From the NCBI RefSeq assembly GCF_037943105.1, contig NZ_CP149803.1, forward strand, positions 310,001 through 374,000: a stretch of 64,000 bases of DNA, in the 5' to 3' direction. Of the stretch, positions 37,223-46,644 are shown in pieces (positions within the stretch are counted from its first letter, which is position 1; the number at the start of each line of letters is the position of its first letter). This DNA is from Pseudomonas sp. TMP9 (GTDB lineage: Bacteria; Pseudomonadota; Gammaproteobacteria; Pseudomonadales; Pseudomonadaceae). Below the pieces are notes generated by a model that ran no database searches, had not been told where the DNA came from, and saw nothing but the letters and a program-made list of their open reading frames with translations. The translations under genes were made by a program, and so were the position numbers.

Positions 37223-38443
37223 ATGCTCAAGTGCATTGCTGTAACCAACCTGCGTATTGGCATGTTCATCCACGAATTCTGTGGTGCGTGGATGGATCAC
37301 CCGTTTTGGAAGTCCAAGTTCCTGCTGAAAACCGAGAAGGACTTACAGCGCATCACATCCAGCAGCATCACCGAGCTGTGGATCGATACCAGCAAGGGCT
37401 TGGATGTTGAGGCTGGAGTTGCCAGCGTCAGCACGGAGGCGATCGCGGCAGAGGCTGAGTCAACCTTATTGGCTGCGGTGCAAAGCCCGCCGATTAATCT
37501 AGCTGTCTCCATGGAAAGCGAGTTGCAGCGTGCCGCCAAGCTCTGTGCACGCTCCAAAGAGGCCGTTATCAGCATGTTCGGCGATGCGCGCATGGGCCAA
37601 GCGCTGCACTTTGAGCAGGCGGGCGAGTTGGTTGAAGCCATTTCTGATTCGGTTATGCGCCACCCCAATGCCCTGATCAGCTTGGCCCGCCTGAAAAACG
37701 CTGACGAATACACCTATATGCACTCAGTGGCCGTGTGCGCACTGATGATTGCCTTGGCGCGTAACCTCGGCCTTAACGACAGCCAAGTGCGCGAAGCCGG
37801 GCTGGCCGGGTTGCTGCACGACATTGGCAAAATGGCGATTCCCGATGTTGTGCTCAATAAGCCTGGCAAGTTGACTGACAGTGAGTTTGCCACGGTGCGC
37901 GACCACCCTGAAGCGGGCTCACGCATGCTGATTGAGAGTAAGCAGGTCAGTGCGCTGGTGCTGGATGTGTGCCTGCACCACCACGAGAAAATGGACGGCA
38001 GTGGCTATCCGCATCGCCTCGCCGGCGAGCAAATCAGCCTCTATGCGCGCATGGGCGCCGTGTGCGATGTGTATGACGCGATCACCTCTGATCGGCCTTA
38101 CAAAAAAGGCTGGGACCCCGCGGAGTCGATCCGCAAAATGGCCGAATGGAAGGGCCATTTCGATCCGTTGGTGTTTCAGGCCTTTATCAAAACCGTGGGT
38201 ATTTACCCGACAGGTTCCCTAGTGCGTCTGGAAAGCGGACGCATTGGCGTGGTGATGGAGCAACAGGCTAAGTCCTTGCTCGCACCCAAGGTCAAAATAT
38301 TCTTTTCGGCCAAATCGAAGACTCAAATCCCACAGGAAATTCTCGACCTGAGCAAGCTGGTCGGGCGAGACAAAATCGTTGGCCGTGAGTCCGCGGAAGA
38401 GTGGGGCTTTCGCAATGTCGACGAACTCTGGACAGGTCTTTAA
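37223..38443 (+). CDS. HD-GYP domain cyclic-di-GMP phosphodiesterase
   Basis: 406 residues with an N-terminal DUF3391 domain (about 1-120, VTNLRIGMFIHEFCGAWMDHPFW) and a C-terminal HD-GYP domain. HD at residues 199-200 in LLHDIGK, then HHHEKMDGSGYP near residue 251, are complete, so c-di-GMP hydrolysis is expected. No membrane segment; cytosolic. ATG start chosen over a GTG nine bases earlier. It stands alone, 170 bases before a chemoreceptor gene of the same orientation, so it may link motility to c-di-GMP. Confidence 0.93.
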   Translation: MLKCIAVTNLRIGMFIHEFCGAWMDHPFWKSKFLLKTEKDLQRITSSSITELWIDTSKGLDVEAGVASVSTEAIAAEAESTLLAAVQSPPINLAVSMESELQRAAKLCARSKEAVISMFGDARMGQALHFEQAGELVEAISDSVMRHPNALISLARLKNADEYTYMHSVAVCALMIALARNLGLNDSQVREAGLAGLLHDIGKMAIPDVVLNKPGKLTDSEFATVRDHPEAGSRMLIESKQVSALVLDVCLHHHEKMDGSGYPHRLAGEQISLYARMGAVCDVYDAITSDRPYKKGWDPAESIRKMAEWKGHFDPLVFQAFIKTVGIYPTGSLVRLESGRIGVVMEQQAKSLLAPKVKIFFSAKSKTQIPQEILDLSKLVGRDKIVGRESAEEWGFRNVDELWTGL

Positions 38444-38613
38444 GCCCTAGCTGATTAGGGCGGGCTCAGGGACTCCTCGGTCAGGCAGCGCATCCCCATC
38501 TATGCTCATCATTCATTGCAAGCGTCGCTCAGGCGTGTTTATTGCTAGCTCTCGCTATAAGTTTTGTTCTGGCGCAGCGCTGAAGTTGCTGGGTTTCATA
38601 GATTGAGGTGTAT

Positions 38614-40644
38614 ATGGCGGGTGTACTTAAGCCGGGTGTGAGGCTGCTGGAGCGTTTCAGCTTTGCCCGCAAGTTTCAGTTGGTGTTTGTGCTATTTGCC
38701 TTGCCGCTGAGTTTTTCGGCCTGGGTCATCAGCAGTAATTACCTGGATCAACTCACGTTTATCGACCATGAGTTGGAGGGGATTAATGCCCTAGAGGGCA
38801 TGACAGGTGTGCAGCAGACGTTGATTGAGCAGCGCACGTTACTGTCACGCTGGAAGGGCACCGATAAAGCCGCTGAAGCCGAACTGCGCGCTGATGCCGC
38901 GAGCCTTGGCAGTGCCTTGCAGGCGCTGGAGTCGCGGCTTAAATCCGCGCTATTTAGCGATCAAGCGCGCCAGCATTGGCAAGGTCTTAACGCCGGGCAG
39001 GTTGAACTGAGTGCGGATGCGCTGGGCAAGTTGGCGTTGCCTGATGCACTCGAGCGTTACCAAAAGAATCTGCTTGGCTTGCTCGTCCTACGTGAGCAAG
39101 TGGCCACCGACAGCGGCTTGATTCTCGACCCGCACCTCGATACGTACCTAATGATGGAGCAGCTGACCTACACCTTACCGCGCTTGCTGAATCAGTTAGG
39201 CAGCTTTGCCAGTCAAGGTTATGGCGCAGTGGTGTCGCAGCACTTCACTTTGCAGAGCCGGGTGCTGATCCGTGATTTGCGCCGCAGCCTGGATGAGTCG
39301 CGCAGTCAGTTGCTCAAGGCGCAATCAACCCTCAGCCAAGAAGCGCCTGAGGCCATGCGCCAATTGCAGCAACCCTATGTTGACGCGCTGGAGGGCTATG
39401 ACGCCTTTTTGGCTGGGATTGATCGCGACATGTTCGAGGCCAGCCCGATGACCTTGACCCCGCAGCAGTTCGTGCAACGCATTGATACCCTGCAGGGCCA
39501 GTTGCAGAATTTACAGGCGGCTTTGTACCGGCAGTTTGGCGTGAGCCTCGGAGAGTATCGCCAGACGGCTATGAGCGGCATGATCAATACGATCGGGGTA
39601 TTCAGCCTACTGACGCTGCTGGCGCTGTATGTTTTGTTCTGTCTGAATGCCTCAATCCGCCGTGGCACCGCTGGGATCATCCAGGCTGCCGAAGGCCTGC
39701 GTGATGGCGACCTGCGCGTGCGGATGGACGTGTATGGCGCTGATGATTTGGCCAGTATCGCCACGGCGCTTAATGTGGCGGTCGATCAGCTGCGCGGCTC
39801 TATGCAGGGGGTCAATCAACAGAGCCAGCAATTGGCCGGTACCGTGCAGGTGCTTACCGGTGAGGCACGCAATGCTTTGCTGTCGGTTGAGCAACAGCAG
39901 GCACAAATGAGCCAGATTGCTGCCGCCGCAACGCAAATGGCAGCCACTGCGCAAAGTGTGGCGCAGAGCTGCGAGCAGGCAGCCGTGGAGGCTAACCAAA
40001 CCCGGGACATTGCAAAGCAAAGCAACCAGCGCAGCGCCCGCACCAGTGAAAGTATGCGCCTGCTCAGCACTCGCCTGGGCGACAGCGCTTCGACCTTGCA
40101 GCAATTGCGTACCCAGACTGAGCAAATCACCCGCGTGGTGGATGTGATCAAGGGCATTGCCGAACAGACCAACTTGCTGGCGCTGAATGCCGCCATCGAA
40201 GCGGCCCGAGCAGGCGACCAAGGCCGCGGCTTTGCGGTGGTTGCAGATGAGGTGCGTTCATTGTCGCAACGCACACAAAACTCCACCGCGGAAATTGCCG
40301 AAACGGTGGCCAACCTGCACCGCGTGGTCGGCCAGTCGGTCACGCAGATGGAGGATGCCGTGCGTCAGGCCGAGGGCGATGTCGGCAGTGTATTGGCCAT
40401 GGGTGATGACCTAAGTGCCATTGTTGAGTCCGTGCAATTAGTCACGGATCGGCTGGCGCAGATCGCCACTGCTGCCGAGCAACAGGCCGCTACGGCCGAT
40501 GAAGTCAGCGGCAATATCCAGCAGGTTGATCAGGCCGCCAGTGCCCTACTCGAAGGTGCGCAGGCGGTGAGTAACGCCGCTGAACAGCTGCGTCAGGGCA
40601 GCCAGGTGCTGGAGCAAAATACCGCACGCTTTAAGCTGGATTGA
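38614..40644 (+). CDS. Methyl-accepting chemotaxis protein
   Basis: 676-residue chemoreceptor. One transmembrane helix at about 20-40, a large periplasmic ligand-binding region of about 280 residues (helical, double four-helix-bundle size), a second helix at about 322-344, HAMP, then the cytoplasmic signalling coiled coil. The invariant hairpin tip [20 protein letters not shown] begins near residue 513. No C-terminal pentapeptide for CheR. The ligand is unknown. The ATG with GAGG upstream is preferred over a GTG six bases earlier. Confidence 0.94.
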   Translation: MAGVLKPGVRLLERFSFARKFQLVFVLFALPLSFSAWVISSNYLDQLTFIDHELEGINALEGMTGVQQTLIEQRTLLSRWKGTDKAAEAELRADAASLGSALQALESRLKSALFSDQARQHWQGLNAGQVELSADALGKLALPDALERYQKNLLGLLVLREQVATDSGLILDPHLDTYLMMEQLTYTLPRLLNQLGSFASQGYGAVVSQHFTLQSRVLIRDLRRSLDESRSQLLKAQSTLSQEAPEAMRQLQQPYVDALEGYDAFLAGIDRDMFEASPMTLTPQQFVQRIDTLQGQLQNLQAALYRQFGVSLGEYRQTAMSGMINTIGVFSLLTLLALYVLFCLNASIRRGTAGIIQAAEGLRDGDLRVRMDVYGADDLASIATALNVAVDQLRGSMQGVNQQSQQLAGTVQVLTGEARNALLSVEQQQAQMSQIAAAATQMAATAQSVAQSCEQAAVEANQTRDIAKQSNQRSARTSESMRLLSTRLGDSASTLQQLRTQTEQITRVVDVIKGIAEQTNLLALNAAIEAARAGDQGRGFAVVADEVRSLSQRTQNSTAEIAETVANLHRVVGQSVTQMEDAVRQAEGDVGSVLAMGDDLSAIVESVQLVTDRLAQIATAAEQQAATADEVSGNIQQVDQAASALLEGAQAVSNAAEQLRQGSQVLEQNTARFKLD

Positions 40645-40697
40645 GCGGCTGTCTACGATTTACTGCGCATCGACCCTGCTGCTTTAAAAGTAGCTAG

Positions 40698-40808
40698 GTA
40701 GGGTGGGTTAACGGCGCAAAGCACTGTGCTTGGGCGTAGCCGCCGAGGCCGAGCGCCGCGTAACTCACCGGTATGATAGCTTTGCGCTCCGCTGCGGTGG
40801 GTTACGGC
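40698..40808. repeat. Dispersed GTAGGGTGGGTTA repeat
   Basis: Starts GTAGGGTGGGTTAACGGCGC and ends with GGTGGGTTACGGC; the inner part has CCGCGTAACTCACC in inverse sense. It resembles the unit at 29531-29709. Confidence 0.65.
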
Positions 40809-40838
40809 ACATTCACATCCGCACAACCTTTTAGCCCC

Positions 40839-40902
40839 TAGCCCGGATGCAATCCGGGGATATCTGCCCCAGCCACCATTCCCGGATTCCATCCGGGCTA
40901 CA
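40839..40902. repeat. REP-like repeat pair upstream of creB
   Basis: TAGCCCGGATGCAATCCGGGG and, inverted, CCCGGATTCCATCCGGGCTAC, making a 64-base foldable unit of the same family as 27743-27809. With the preceding repeat it fills the roughly 350-base gap before creB. Confidence 0.78.
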
Positions 40903-40993
40903 AGAGGCTGTGCATTCGGCCTTTCGGCTTGCCCTTGACGCTGGCAGCGGCCTGCCGCAGGCTCCTCGCCGAGTTGCCCAGAGCAGGACGCCC

Positions 40994-41680
40994 ATGCCGC
41001 ACATTCTGATTGTCGAAGACGAAGCTGCCATCGCCGACACCCTGATTTTCGCCCTGCAAAGTGAGGGTTTCACCACCACATGGCTAAGTTTGGCTGAGCA
41101 AGCGCTGGCTGAGCAGCAGCGTAACCCTGCCGATTTGTTGATTCTCGATGTTGGCCTGCCAGATATCAGTGGCTTTGAAGCGTGCAAGCGCCTGCGGCGT
41201 TTCTCTGATGTGCCGGTGATTTTCCTCACCGCGCGCAGTGAGGAAATCGATCGTGTGGTGGGCCTGGAAATCGGCGCTGACGATTACGTGGTCAAGCCCT
41301 TTAGCCCGCGCGAGGTGGCAGCGCGGGTCAAGGCCATCCTCAAGCGCATGACGCCGCGCGAAGGGCCTGCTGCGCCGCCCAGTCAAGGTCCGTTCCAGGT
41401 GGATAGCGAGCGCGTGCAAATTCACTATCACGGCCAGTTGCTGAGCCTGACTCGCCATGAGTTCCGCTTATTGCAAAGCCTGCTGGCGCAGCCCGAACGT
41501 GTGTTCTCGCGTGAGCAGTTGCTTGATGGTCTTGGCGTCGCTGCAGATGCCGGCTATGAGCGCAGCATCGACAGCCATATCAAAAGCCTTCGGGCTAAAT
41601 TGCGGCAAGTCAGCAGCGCGGCCGAGCCCATTCAGACCCATCGCGGCCTCGGTTACAGCTACTCACCGAGGCACGCCTGA
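40994..41680 (+). CDS. creB: Two-component response regulator CreB
   Basis: OmpR-type response regulator of 228 residues. The receiver domain has acidic pocket EDE at 8-10, phospho-acceptor Asp52 in LILDVGLPD and Lys near 102 in YVVKPFSPRE. The C-terminal winged helix spans about 135-225 (LTRHEFRLLQSLL...YERSIDSHIKSLRAKL). The start begins at MPHILIVEDE; the longer frame runs back into a repeat. It overlaps creC by one base. In Pseudomonas and Aeromonas CreB responds to beta-lactam stress and carbon state and binds Cre tags. Confidence 0.93.
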   Translation: MPHILIVEDEAAIADTLIFALQSEGFTTTWLSLAEQALAEQQRNPADLLILDVGLPDISGFEACKRLRRFSDVPVIFLTARSEEIDRVVGLEIGADDYVVKPFSPREVAARVKAILKRMTPREGPAAPPSQGPFQVDSERVQIHYHGQLLSLTRHEFRLLQSLLAQPERVFSREQLLDGLGVAADAGYERSIDSHIKSLRAKLRQVSSAAEPIQTHRGLGYSYSPRHA

Positions 41681-43113
41681 TGCCGCTCGGGATTCGTATC
41701 TTTCTGGTGTATTTCCTCTTCGTTGGCCTGGCCGGCTGGTTTGTCCTGAGCACCGTGATGGATGAAATCCGTCCCGGCGTGCGCCAGTCCACTGAGGAAA
41801 CCTTGGTGGACACCGCCAACCTGCTGGCAGAAATCCTGCGTGATGAAGTCAAGGCCGGCCAGCTACAGCAAAGCCGTTTGCCTGAATTGTTACGCGCCTA
41901 TGGCCAGCGCAAGCCGCACGCGCAGATCTGGGGCGTGGAAAAAACCCAAGTTAACCACCGCATCTATGTCACAGACGCCAAGGGCATCGTCCTTCTAGAT
42001 TCCACGGGCACGGCGGTCGGCCAGGACTATTCACGTTGGAACGATGTGTTACGCACCCTGCGCGGTGAGTACGGCGCGCGCTCAACCAAAGAAGACCTCA
42101 GCGACCCCGATTCCTCAGTGATGTATGTGGCCGCGCCGATCATGGACGGCGCGCGGATTATCGGTGTGGTCTCGGTGGCTAAGCCCAACCGCACCTTGCA
42201 GCCTTATATCGAGCGCTCCGAGCAGCGTCTGGCCTGGCTTGGCGGCGGGCTGATTGTGCTCGGTTTGCTCATTGGTGCGCTGTTGTCTTGGTGGCTAAGT
42301 GCTGCGCTGCGCACGCTCACCCGTTATGCCCAGGCAGTCAGTGCCGGGCAGCGCGCCGAGTTGCCGAGCGTGCGCGGTGGTGAGCTGGCGCAACTGGCTG
42401 AGGCCATCGAGCACATGCGCACTGAGCTTGAAGGCAAAGCCTATGTCGAGCGCTACGTGCACACCCTGACCCATGAGCTGAAAAGCCCGCTGGCGGCGAT
42501 TCGTGGCGCGGCGGAGTTACTGGAGCGTGAAATGCCGGCTGCGCAGCGCCAGCGCTTCGTCGCCAATATTGATCAGGAAAGTGCGCGTATGCAGCAGCTG
42601 ATCGAGCGCCTGCTGCACTTAGCTCAGGTTGAGCAGCGCCAAGGTTTAGAGGAGCACGTGGCGGTGCCGCTGGGTGTTTTAGTCGACGCCTTATTACACG
42701 CCCAGATGGCGCGCATCGAAGCGGCACATATAAAGATTGAAAACCACATCGCGTCTGGATTGAGTGCCTGCGGTGAAGCGTTTCTGCTGCGCCAGGCCGT
42801 GGCCAATCTGCTCGATAATGCCTTGGACTTCACCCCCTATGGCGGCCTGATTCGCTTTAGTGCCGAACGCCTAGATGGGCACATTGAGTTGCGCGTGTTT
42901 AACCAGGCTGAGTCGATCCCTGATTACGCCTTGGCCCGGCTAAGCGAGCGTTTCTATTCGCTGCCGCGGCCCGGCAGTGGTCGTAAAAGCACGGGTTTGG
43001 GGCTTAATTTTGTTGAAGAAGTGATGCAGCTGCATGGTGGTGCATTGCACATTATCAATGTCGAGGGCGGGGTCGAGGCGTGCGTGTGTTTGCCGCTGTT
43101 CGTGGCCCGCTAA
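41680..43113 (+). CDS. creC: Sensor histidine kinase CreC
   Basis: 477-residue membrane kinase. Helix 1 at about 6-24, a periplasmic domain of about 160 residues, helix 2 near 185-205, HAMP, then HisKA with phospho-acceptor His265 in LTHELKSPLAAIRG. The ATPase domain has an N box (AVANLLDNALDF), GRKSTGLGLNFV as the G box, and an unusually short region between. It overlaps creB, so the pair is co-translated. creD is not adjacent here. Confidence 0.93.
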   Translation: MPLGIRIFLVYFLFVGLAGWFVLSTVMDEIRPGVRQSTEETLVDTANLLAEILRDEVKAGQLQQSRLPELLRAYGQRKPHAQIWGVEKTQVNHRIYVTDAKGIVLLDSTGTAVGQDYSRWNDVLRTLRGEYGARSTKEDLSDPDSSVMYVAAPIMDGARIIGVVSVAKPNRTLQPYIERSEQRLAWLGGGLIVLGLLIGALLSWWLSAALRTLTRYAQAVSAGQRAELPSVRGGELAQLAEAIEHMRTELEGKAYVERYVHTLTHELKSPLAAIRGAAELLEREMPAAQRQRFVANIDQESARMQQLIERLLHLAQVEQRQGLEEHVAVPLGVLVDALLHAQMARIEAAHIKIENHIASGLSACGEAFLLRQAVANLLDNALDFTPYGGLIRFSAERLDGHIELRVFNQAESIPDYALARLSERFYSLPRPGSGRKSTGLGLNFVEEVMQLHGGALHIINVEGGVEACVCLPLFVAR

Positions 43114-43258
43114 CGTGCTGTTGGCACCGACCTTGCTGGGTTGCAAGGGTTGCACTGAATTCGCGCAAGTGCTCTGATCAAGCCAGCCGGTTGGCTGGCA
43201 ATGCGTGTCCCGCGCACTATCCTCATCACCTAATAAGAAACCGAGCAGGAGCTGCTGC

Positions 43259-43693
43259 ATGAAATCAGTTGCCGAGATTCTCCGCACCAAGCCACAGGCC
43301 GCCGTGTATAGCGTTGAACCGACTACCACGGTGCTTGAGGCAATCAAGCTAATGGCCGAAAAGGGCATCGGTGCGCTGGTGGTGTTGGATAAGGGCCGCC
43401 TGGCTGGGATCGTTAGTGAGCGTGACTACGCGCGAAAGGTGGTGCTGCTGGAGCGCTCCGCGTCTGACATTAGCATCAGCGAAATTATGACAGCAGATGT
43501 CTTGACCGTCGGCCCCAGCGACACCTCGCGGTACTGCATGCAGCTGATGACTGACCGCCACCTGCGCCATTTGCCGGTGTTGGCCGAAGGTCAGCTGATA
43601 GGCCTGCTGTCGATCGGCGACTTGGTCAAACACACCATCGCTGATCAAGCCAGTTTGATCCAGCAACTGGAACAATACATTCGCGGCGAATAG
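43259..43693 (+). CDS. CBS-pair domain protein
   Basis: A 144-residue cytosolic protein made of two CBS motifs (about 8-60 and 72-130) and nothing else. Typical features are SVEPTTTVLEAIKLMAEKGIGALVV, LAGIVSERDYARKV and RHLRHLPVLAEGQLIGLLSIGDLVK. Such proteins bind AMP, ATP or related nucleotides and act as regulators. The ATG has AGGAG upstream. It lies 145 bases after creC and before creD in the same direction. Confidence 0.92.
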   Translation: MKSVAEILRTKPQAAVYSVEPTTTVLEAIKLMAEKGIGALVVLDKGRLAGIVSERDYARKVVLLERSASDISISEIMTADVLTVGPSDTSRYCMQLMTDRHLRHLPVLAEGQLIGLLSIGDLVKHTIADQASLIQQLEQYIRGE

Positions 43694-43858
43694 TCGCGTT
43701 GTAGCGACTGCTTAACTTAGACGCCAGTAGCATGGGGTGAGGTTTTGCAGGGGGTCGTGTCCGGTTGCTTTAGGCCTTAAAACTCGGTGGGTGGATAATT
43801 CTCTGTGGCCTGAGCGTGGCGCGCATACTGGCGACTCCATAATCCACAGGTGACGACC

Positions 43859-44005
43859 ATGACCCTTGCCCTTACCCCGCTGCTTTCGCTGATCGCCGGT
43901 ATTCTGATTTTGGCAGTGCCGCGTCTACTCAATTACATCGTGGCGATTTATCTGATTGTGGTGGGCTTGGTCGGCATATTCGGCACGGGTACCCTGCGTA
44001 TCTAA
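43859..44005 (+). CDS. DUF3096-type small membrane protein
   Basis: A 48-residue protein, shorter than most gene finders keep. It has two hydrophobic helices (LTPLLSLIAGILILAVP and YIVAIYLIVVGLVGIFG) linked by RLLN, matching the DUF3096 pattern. AGGTGA seven bases before the ATG is a good ribosome-binding site. The topology suggests a hairpin in the inner membrane. Function is unknown. It lies between the CBS gene and creD in the same orientation. Confidence 0.8.
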   Translation: MTLALTPLLSLIAGILILAVPRLLNYIVAIYLIVVGLVGIFGTGTLRI

Positions 44006-44122
44006 CCGCGCATGCAGCGTCGGGCAATCCGGCGCTGCAGAGTTTAGCAACGCGAGCGCAATCACCTAAGCAGCAGTTTTGCTCAGCGGCACAGCGCTCA
44101 CATGCGGTTGATTGCCTGATTC

Positions 44123-44138
44123 TCCACAGACTCTCCAC
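44123..44138 (+). promoter_or_regulatory. Cre-tag-like direct repeat before creD
   Basis: TCCAC-N6-TCCAC, the 11-base period of the published TTCAC-N6-TTCAC Cre/Blr tag with one mismatch in each half. It lies 71 bases before the creD ATG, where a CreB site would be expected. Confidence 0.55.
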
Positions 44139-44209
44139 ACGCCCTGCATAAAGCCCCCACACCTGCCGCCCAGACTCTGCCTACCTAAACCGTATCGGAG
44201 AGTTGCACC

Positions 44210-45559
44210 ATGAACCGCATTCTGGGCTTTAAGCTGGGCGCGATTGCCTTGCTGATTCTGCTGTTGTTAATTCCGCTGTCGATGATCGGCGGCCTGGTCA
44301 GTGAGCGGCAATATCAGCGCGCCGAGGTGTTGCAGGATATCGCGCGCAGCTCCAGTTACCGCCAGCAACTCACCGGGCCAATTCTGGTGATGCCCTACAC
44401 CAAGGTCTGGAACCAGTGGAAAACCCACCCTAAGACCGGCGAGCGTTACCTGGAAGAGCAGAAGAGTCGTGGTCGCCTGTACTTCCTGCCGGAGCGCTTT
44501 GTGCTCAATGGCCACGTCGCCACCGAGGAGCGTGCACGCGGCATCTACAAGGCACTGCTGTACCGCAGCGACAATCAAATCAGTGGTGCCTTCAAGCTGC
44601 CGGTGCGTCTGGGGTTGGGCGATGAGCTGGGGCTGTATCAATTTGATCAGCCCTTCCTTTCAGTCGGCATCAGCGATATTCGTGGCATCAGTAATGACCT
44701 GCAGTTGCGCTTCAACGGTATGAACCTGAGCTTTGCACCCGGCAGCGCCGAGGAGCGTTTCGGTGCCGGCGTGCATGCGCCATTACCCGCGCTAAACAGC
44801 CAGGGCGGGCAACCGCTGGAATTTGCCTTCGACCTCAAGCTGCAAGGCACTGAGCAGTTGAGCATCACCCCGGTGGGCCGCGACAGCCGCGTTGAGCTGA
44901 CCTCCAGCTGGCCGCACCCAAGCTTTATTGGTGAGTACCTGCCCAGCAGCCGTGACGTGTCGGCGCAAGGTTTTAAGGCGCAGTGGCAGACCAGTTTCTT
45001 CGCCACCAACCTGGAAGAGGCACTGACCGATTGTGTGCGGGGTGACAGCTGCAATGCACTGACCGCACGCAATTTTGGCGTGAGCTTTGTCGACCCGGTG
45101 GATCAGTACCTAAAAACCGAGCGGGCCATCAAATACGCGCTGCTATTTATCGGCCTGACCTTCGCCGTGTTCTTTCTCTTTGAGGTGCTCAAGCGTATGG
45201 CCGTGCACCCCGTGCAATACGCATTAGTGGGTATGTCGCTGGCGCTGTTTTACCTGCTGTTGCTGTCGCTCTCCGAGCATCTGAGCTTTGCCTTGGCCTA
45301 CGGCATTGCGGCGACGGTTTGCGTATTGCTAATCGGTTTCTACGTCAGTCATGTACTGCACAGCGCCATTCGCGGCGCAGGCTTCGCCACGTTGCTGGCG
45401 TTGCTCTACGGCATGTTGTTCGGTTTGCTCGGGGCCGAGGATTACGCCCTGCTGATGGGCTCGGCGCTGGTGTTTGGCGTGCTCGCCGGGGTGATGGTGC
45501 TAACGCGCAAACTCGACTGGTACGGCGTGGGTAAAGCCAGCGCGGCCAATAGCCTTTGA
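44210..45559 (+). CDS. creD: Inner membrane protein CreD
   Basis: 449-residue membrane protein of the CreD family, a reporter-like output gene of CreBC that affects envelope stress and biofilm in relatives. One N-terminal transmembrane helix (LGAIALLILLLLIPLSMIGGL), a long periplasmic domain with VMPYTK and GDELGLYQFDQPFLSVGI motifs, and four to six C-terminal hydrophobic helices (from about 300). A candidate Cre tag lies upstream. Start ATG with GGAG nearby. Biochemical activity is unknown. Confidence 0.93.
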   Translation: MNRILGFKLGAIALLILLLLIPLSMIGGLVSERQYQRAEVLQDIARSSSYRQQLTGPILVMPYTKVWNQWKTHPKTGERYLEEQKSRGRLYFLPERFVLNGHVATEERARGIYKALLYRSDNQISGAFKLPVRLGLGDELGLYQFDQPFLSVGISDIRGISNDLQLRFNGMNLSFAPGSAEERFGAGVHAPLPALNSQGGQPLEFAFDLKLQGTEQLSITPVGRDSRVELTSSWPHPSFIGEYLPSSRDVSAQGFKAQWQTSFFATNLEEALTDCVRGDSCNALTARNFGVSFVDPVDQYLKTERAIKYALLFIGLTFAVFFLFEVLKRMAVHPVQYALVGMSLALFYLLLLSLSEHLSFALAYGIAATVCVLLIGFYVSHVLHSAIRGAGFATLLALLYGMLFGLLGAEDYALLMGSALVFGVLAGVMVLTRKLDWYGVGKASAANSL

Positions 45560-45605
45560 TCAATCCGGGTGCCGCTTAGGCGGCGTCCGTCTTAGAGAGA
45601 TAATC

Positions 45606-45911
45606 ATGGTGCGTTTATTTATGCAGTTTTCCGCGTGTTTCGTCTTGGGTCTGGTCGTCGCCTTGTTGTTGCTACTGGGCCTGATGTTCGGCGGCCAGTT
45701 CGATCTTATTAAAGGCCTGCAGCTGAGCGGTCAGCCGCTCGCGCAATTAAGTCTGTTGGTAGTGCCTGAGCCTTTCTGGAATGGCCTCACTGGCTTGAGC
45801 AACGCCGTACACAACCATGCGCTGCAATCCTTTCTTAGCTTATGTACCGCGCTTGGGCAGATCGGCCTACTGCTGGCCGCCGGTTTCTTTCGCCTGTGGT
45901 ATGGACGATGA
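45606..45911 (+). CDS. Hypothetical two-helix membrane protein
   Basis: 101 residues with two clear hydrophobic segments: about 8-28 (CFVLGLVVALLLLLGLMFG) and about 78-95 (SLCTALGQIGLLLAAGFF). No recognised domain. Start ATG with GAGAGA upstream. It lies 46 bases after creD in the same direction and may share its transcript. A small frame overlaps its stop by four bases. Confidence 0.65.
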   Translation: MVRLFMQFSACFVLGLVVALLLLLGLMFGGQFDLIKGLQLSGQPLAQLSLLVVPEPFWNGLTGLSNAVHNHALQSFLSLCTALGQIGLLLAAGFFRLWYGR

Positions 45912-46060
45912 GCGGGCACATTGGTTTGCGTGAAGAGATGAGCGCAGGGCGTGTATTAGCCCAGCAGATTGCCCAGCTGTTTGCTCGGTCAAGCCAGCCC
46001 TTGCGCCCTGCCTATAGCCCGTTGGCAGCCGCTGAAAACCCTCCGGACCGGGTGACTTAA
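45908..46060 (+). CDS. Possible small protein overlapping the membrane-protein stop
   Basis: A 50-residue frame starting at the ATGA overlap. It begins MSGHIGLREEMSAGRVLAQQ and is amphipathic, then Pro/Ala rich. Translational coupling makes it plausible, but it has no recognised homologue and could be chance read-on in an alternate frame. Confidence 0.3.
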   Translation: MSGHIGLREEMSAGRVLAQQIAQLFARSSQPLRPAYSPLAAAENPPDRVT

Positions 46061-46380
46061 CGGGGATTTTTTGGCGGGGGCTGCGCTGAGCTCAAGCGCC
46101 TGCCCACACAAGGCCATTCGCAGCAAAAGCTTTTGTAGGCAGTCATTATCTTCGGGGGTGTGTGCGAAGTTCTGCCCGCCTGCAGTGGCGCGGACCTTAG
46201 ACCATGGTGGGGTGCTTGAACAGAAAAGCCAACGAGGCGGCGCGGCATGCTTGCCGGCTAAGGCCTGGAGCGGTCTTGCAAAACCACGTAAGCCAGCTAA
46301 TACCAATGTCTAGCTGTCGGCGTGTAGTGACCTGCTGCTAGCTTGAGCCCGTACGAAAATAACAATAACCGGAGAAGTTT
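46061..46380. other. Intergenic region before the symporter operon
   Basis: About 320 bases with no gene. It is GC-rich at first, AT-richer near the end, and closes with GGAG six bases before the small-subunit ATG. A TGGCGCGGACCTTAGA box at 46186-46201 looks a little like a sigma-54 site but lacks the -12 GC. No firm promoter assignment. Confidence 0.45.
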
Positions 46381-46641
46381 ATGACTTCTGAGAAAGATAA
46401 CGCTGCAGCGTACTGGAAGGCGAATGTTCGGCTGATCACCTGGAGCCTGGTTGTCTGGGCGCTGGTGTCTTACGGCTTTGCCATCCTTCTTCGACCCATG
46501 CTGGCAGGTATTGCTGTCGGGGGTACCGACCTTGGTTTCTGGTTTGCCCAGCAAGGTTCGATCATCACCTTTATCGTGATCATCTTCTTCTATGCCTGGA
46601 AGATGAACAAACTCGATAAACAATTCGGTGTCGAGGAATAA
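46381..46641 (+). CDS. Sodium:solute symporter small subunit (DUF4212)
   Basis: An 86-residue membrane protein with two helices, about 20-40 (LITWSLVVWALVSYGFAILL) and 52-72 (LGFWFAQQGSIITFIVIIFF), and short charged ends. AYWKANVRLI and FAQQGS...FYAWKMNKLDKQFGV are the features of the family found directly before VC_2705-type symporters. The symporter start follows three bases after its stop. It is presumed to form or stabilise a complex with it. It differs from the DUF485 partner of ActP. Confidence 0.88.
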   Translation: MTSEKDNAAAYWKANVRLITWSLVVWALVSYGFAILLRPMLAGIAVGGTDLGFWFAQQGSIITFIVIIFFYAWKMNKLDKQFGVEE

Positions 46642-46644
46642 CCC

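Noticed and set aside
46186..46201. Sigma-54-like box TGGCGCGGACCTTAGA before the symporter small subunit
   Set aside because: The -24 GG is present but the essential -12 GC is missing.
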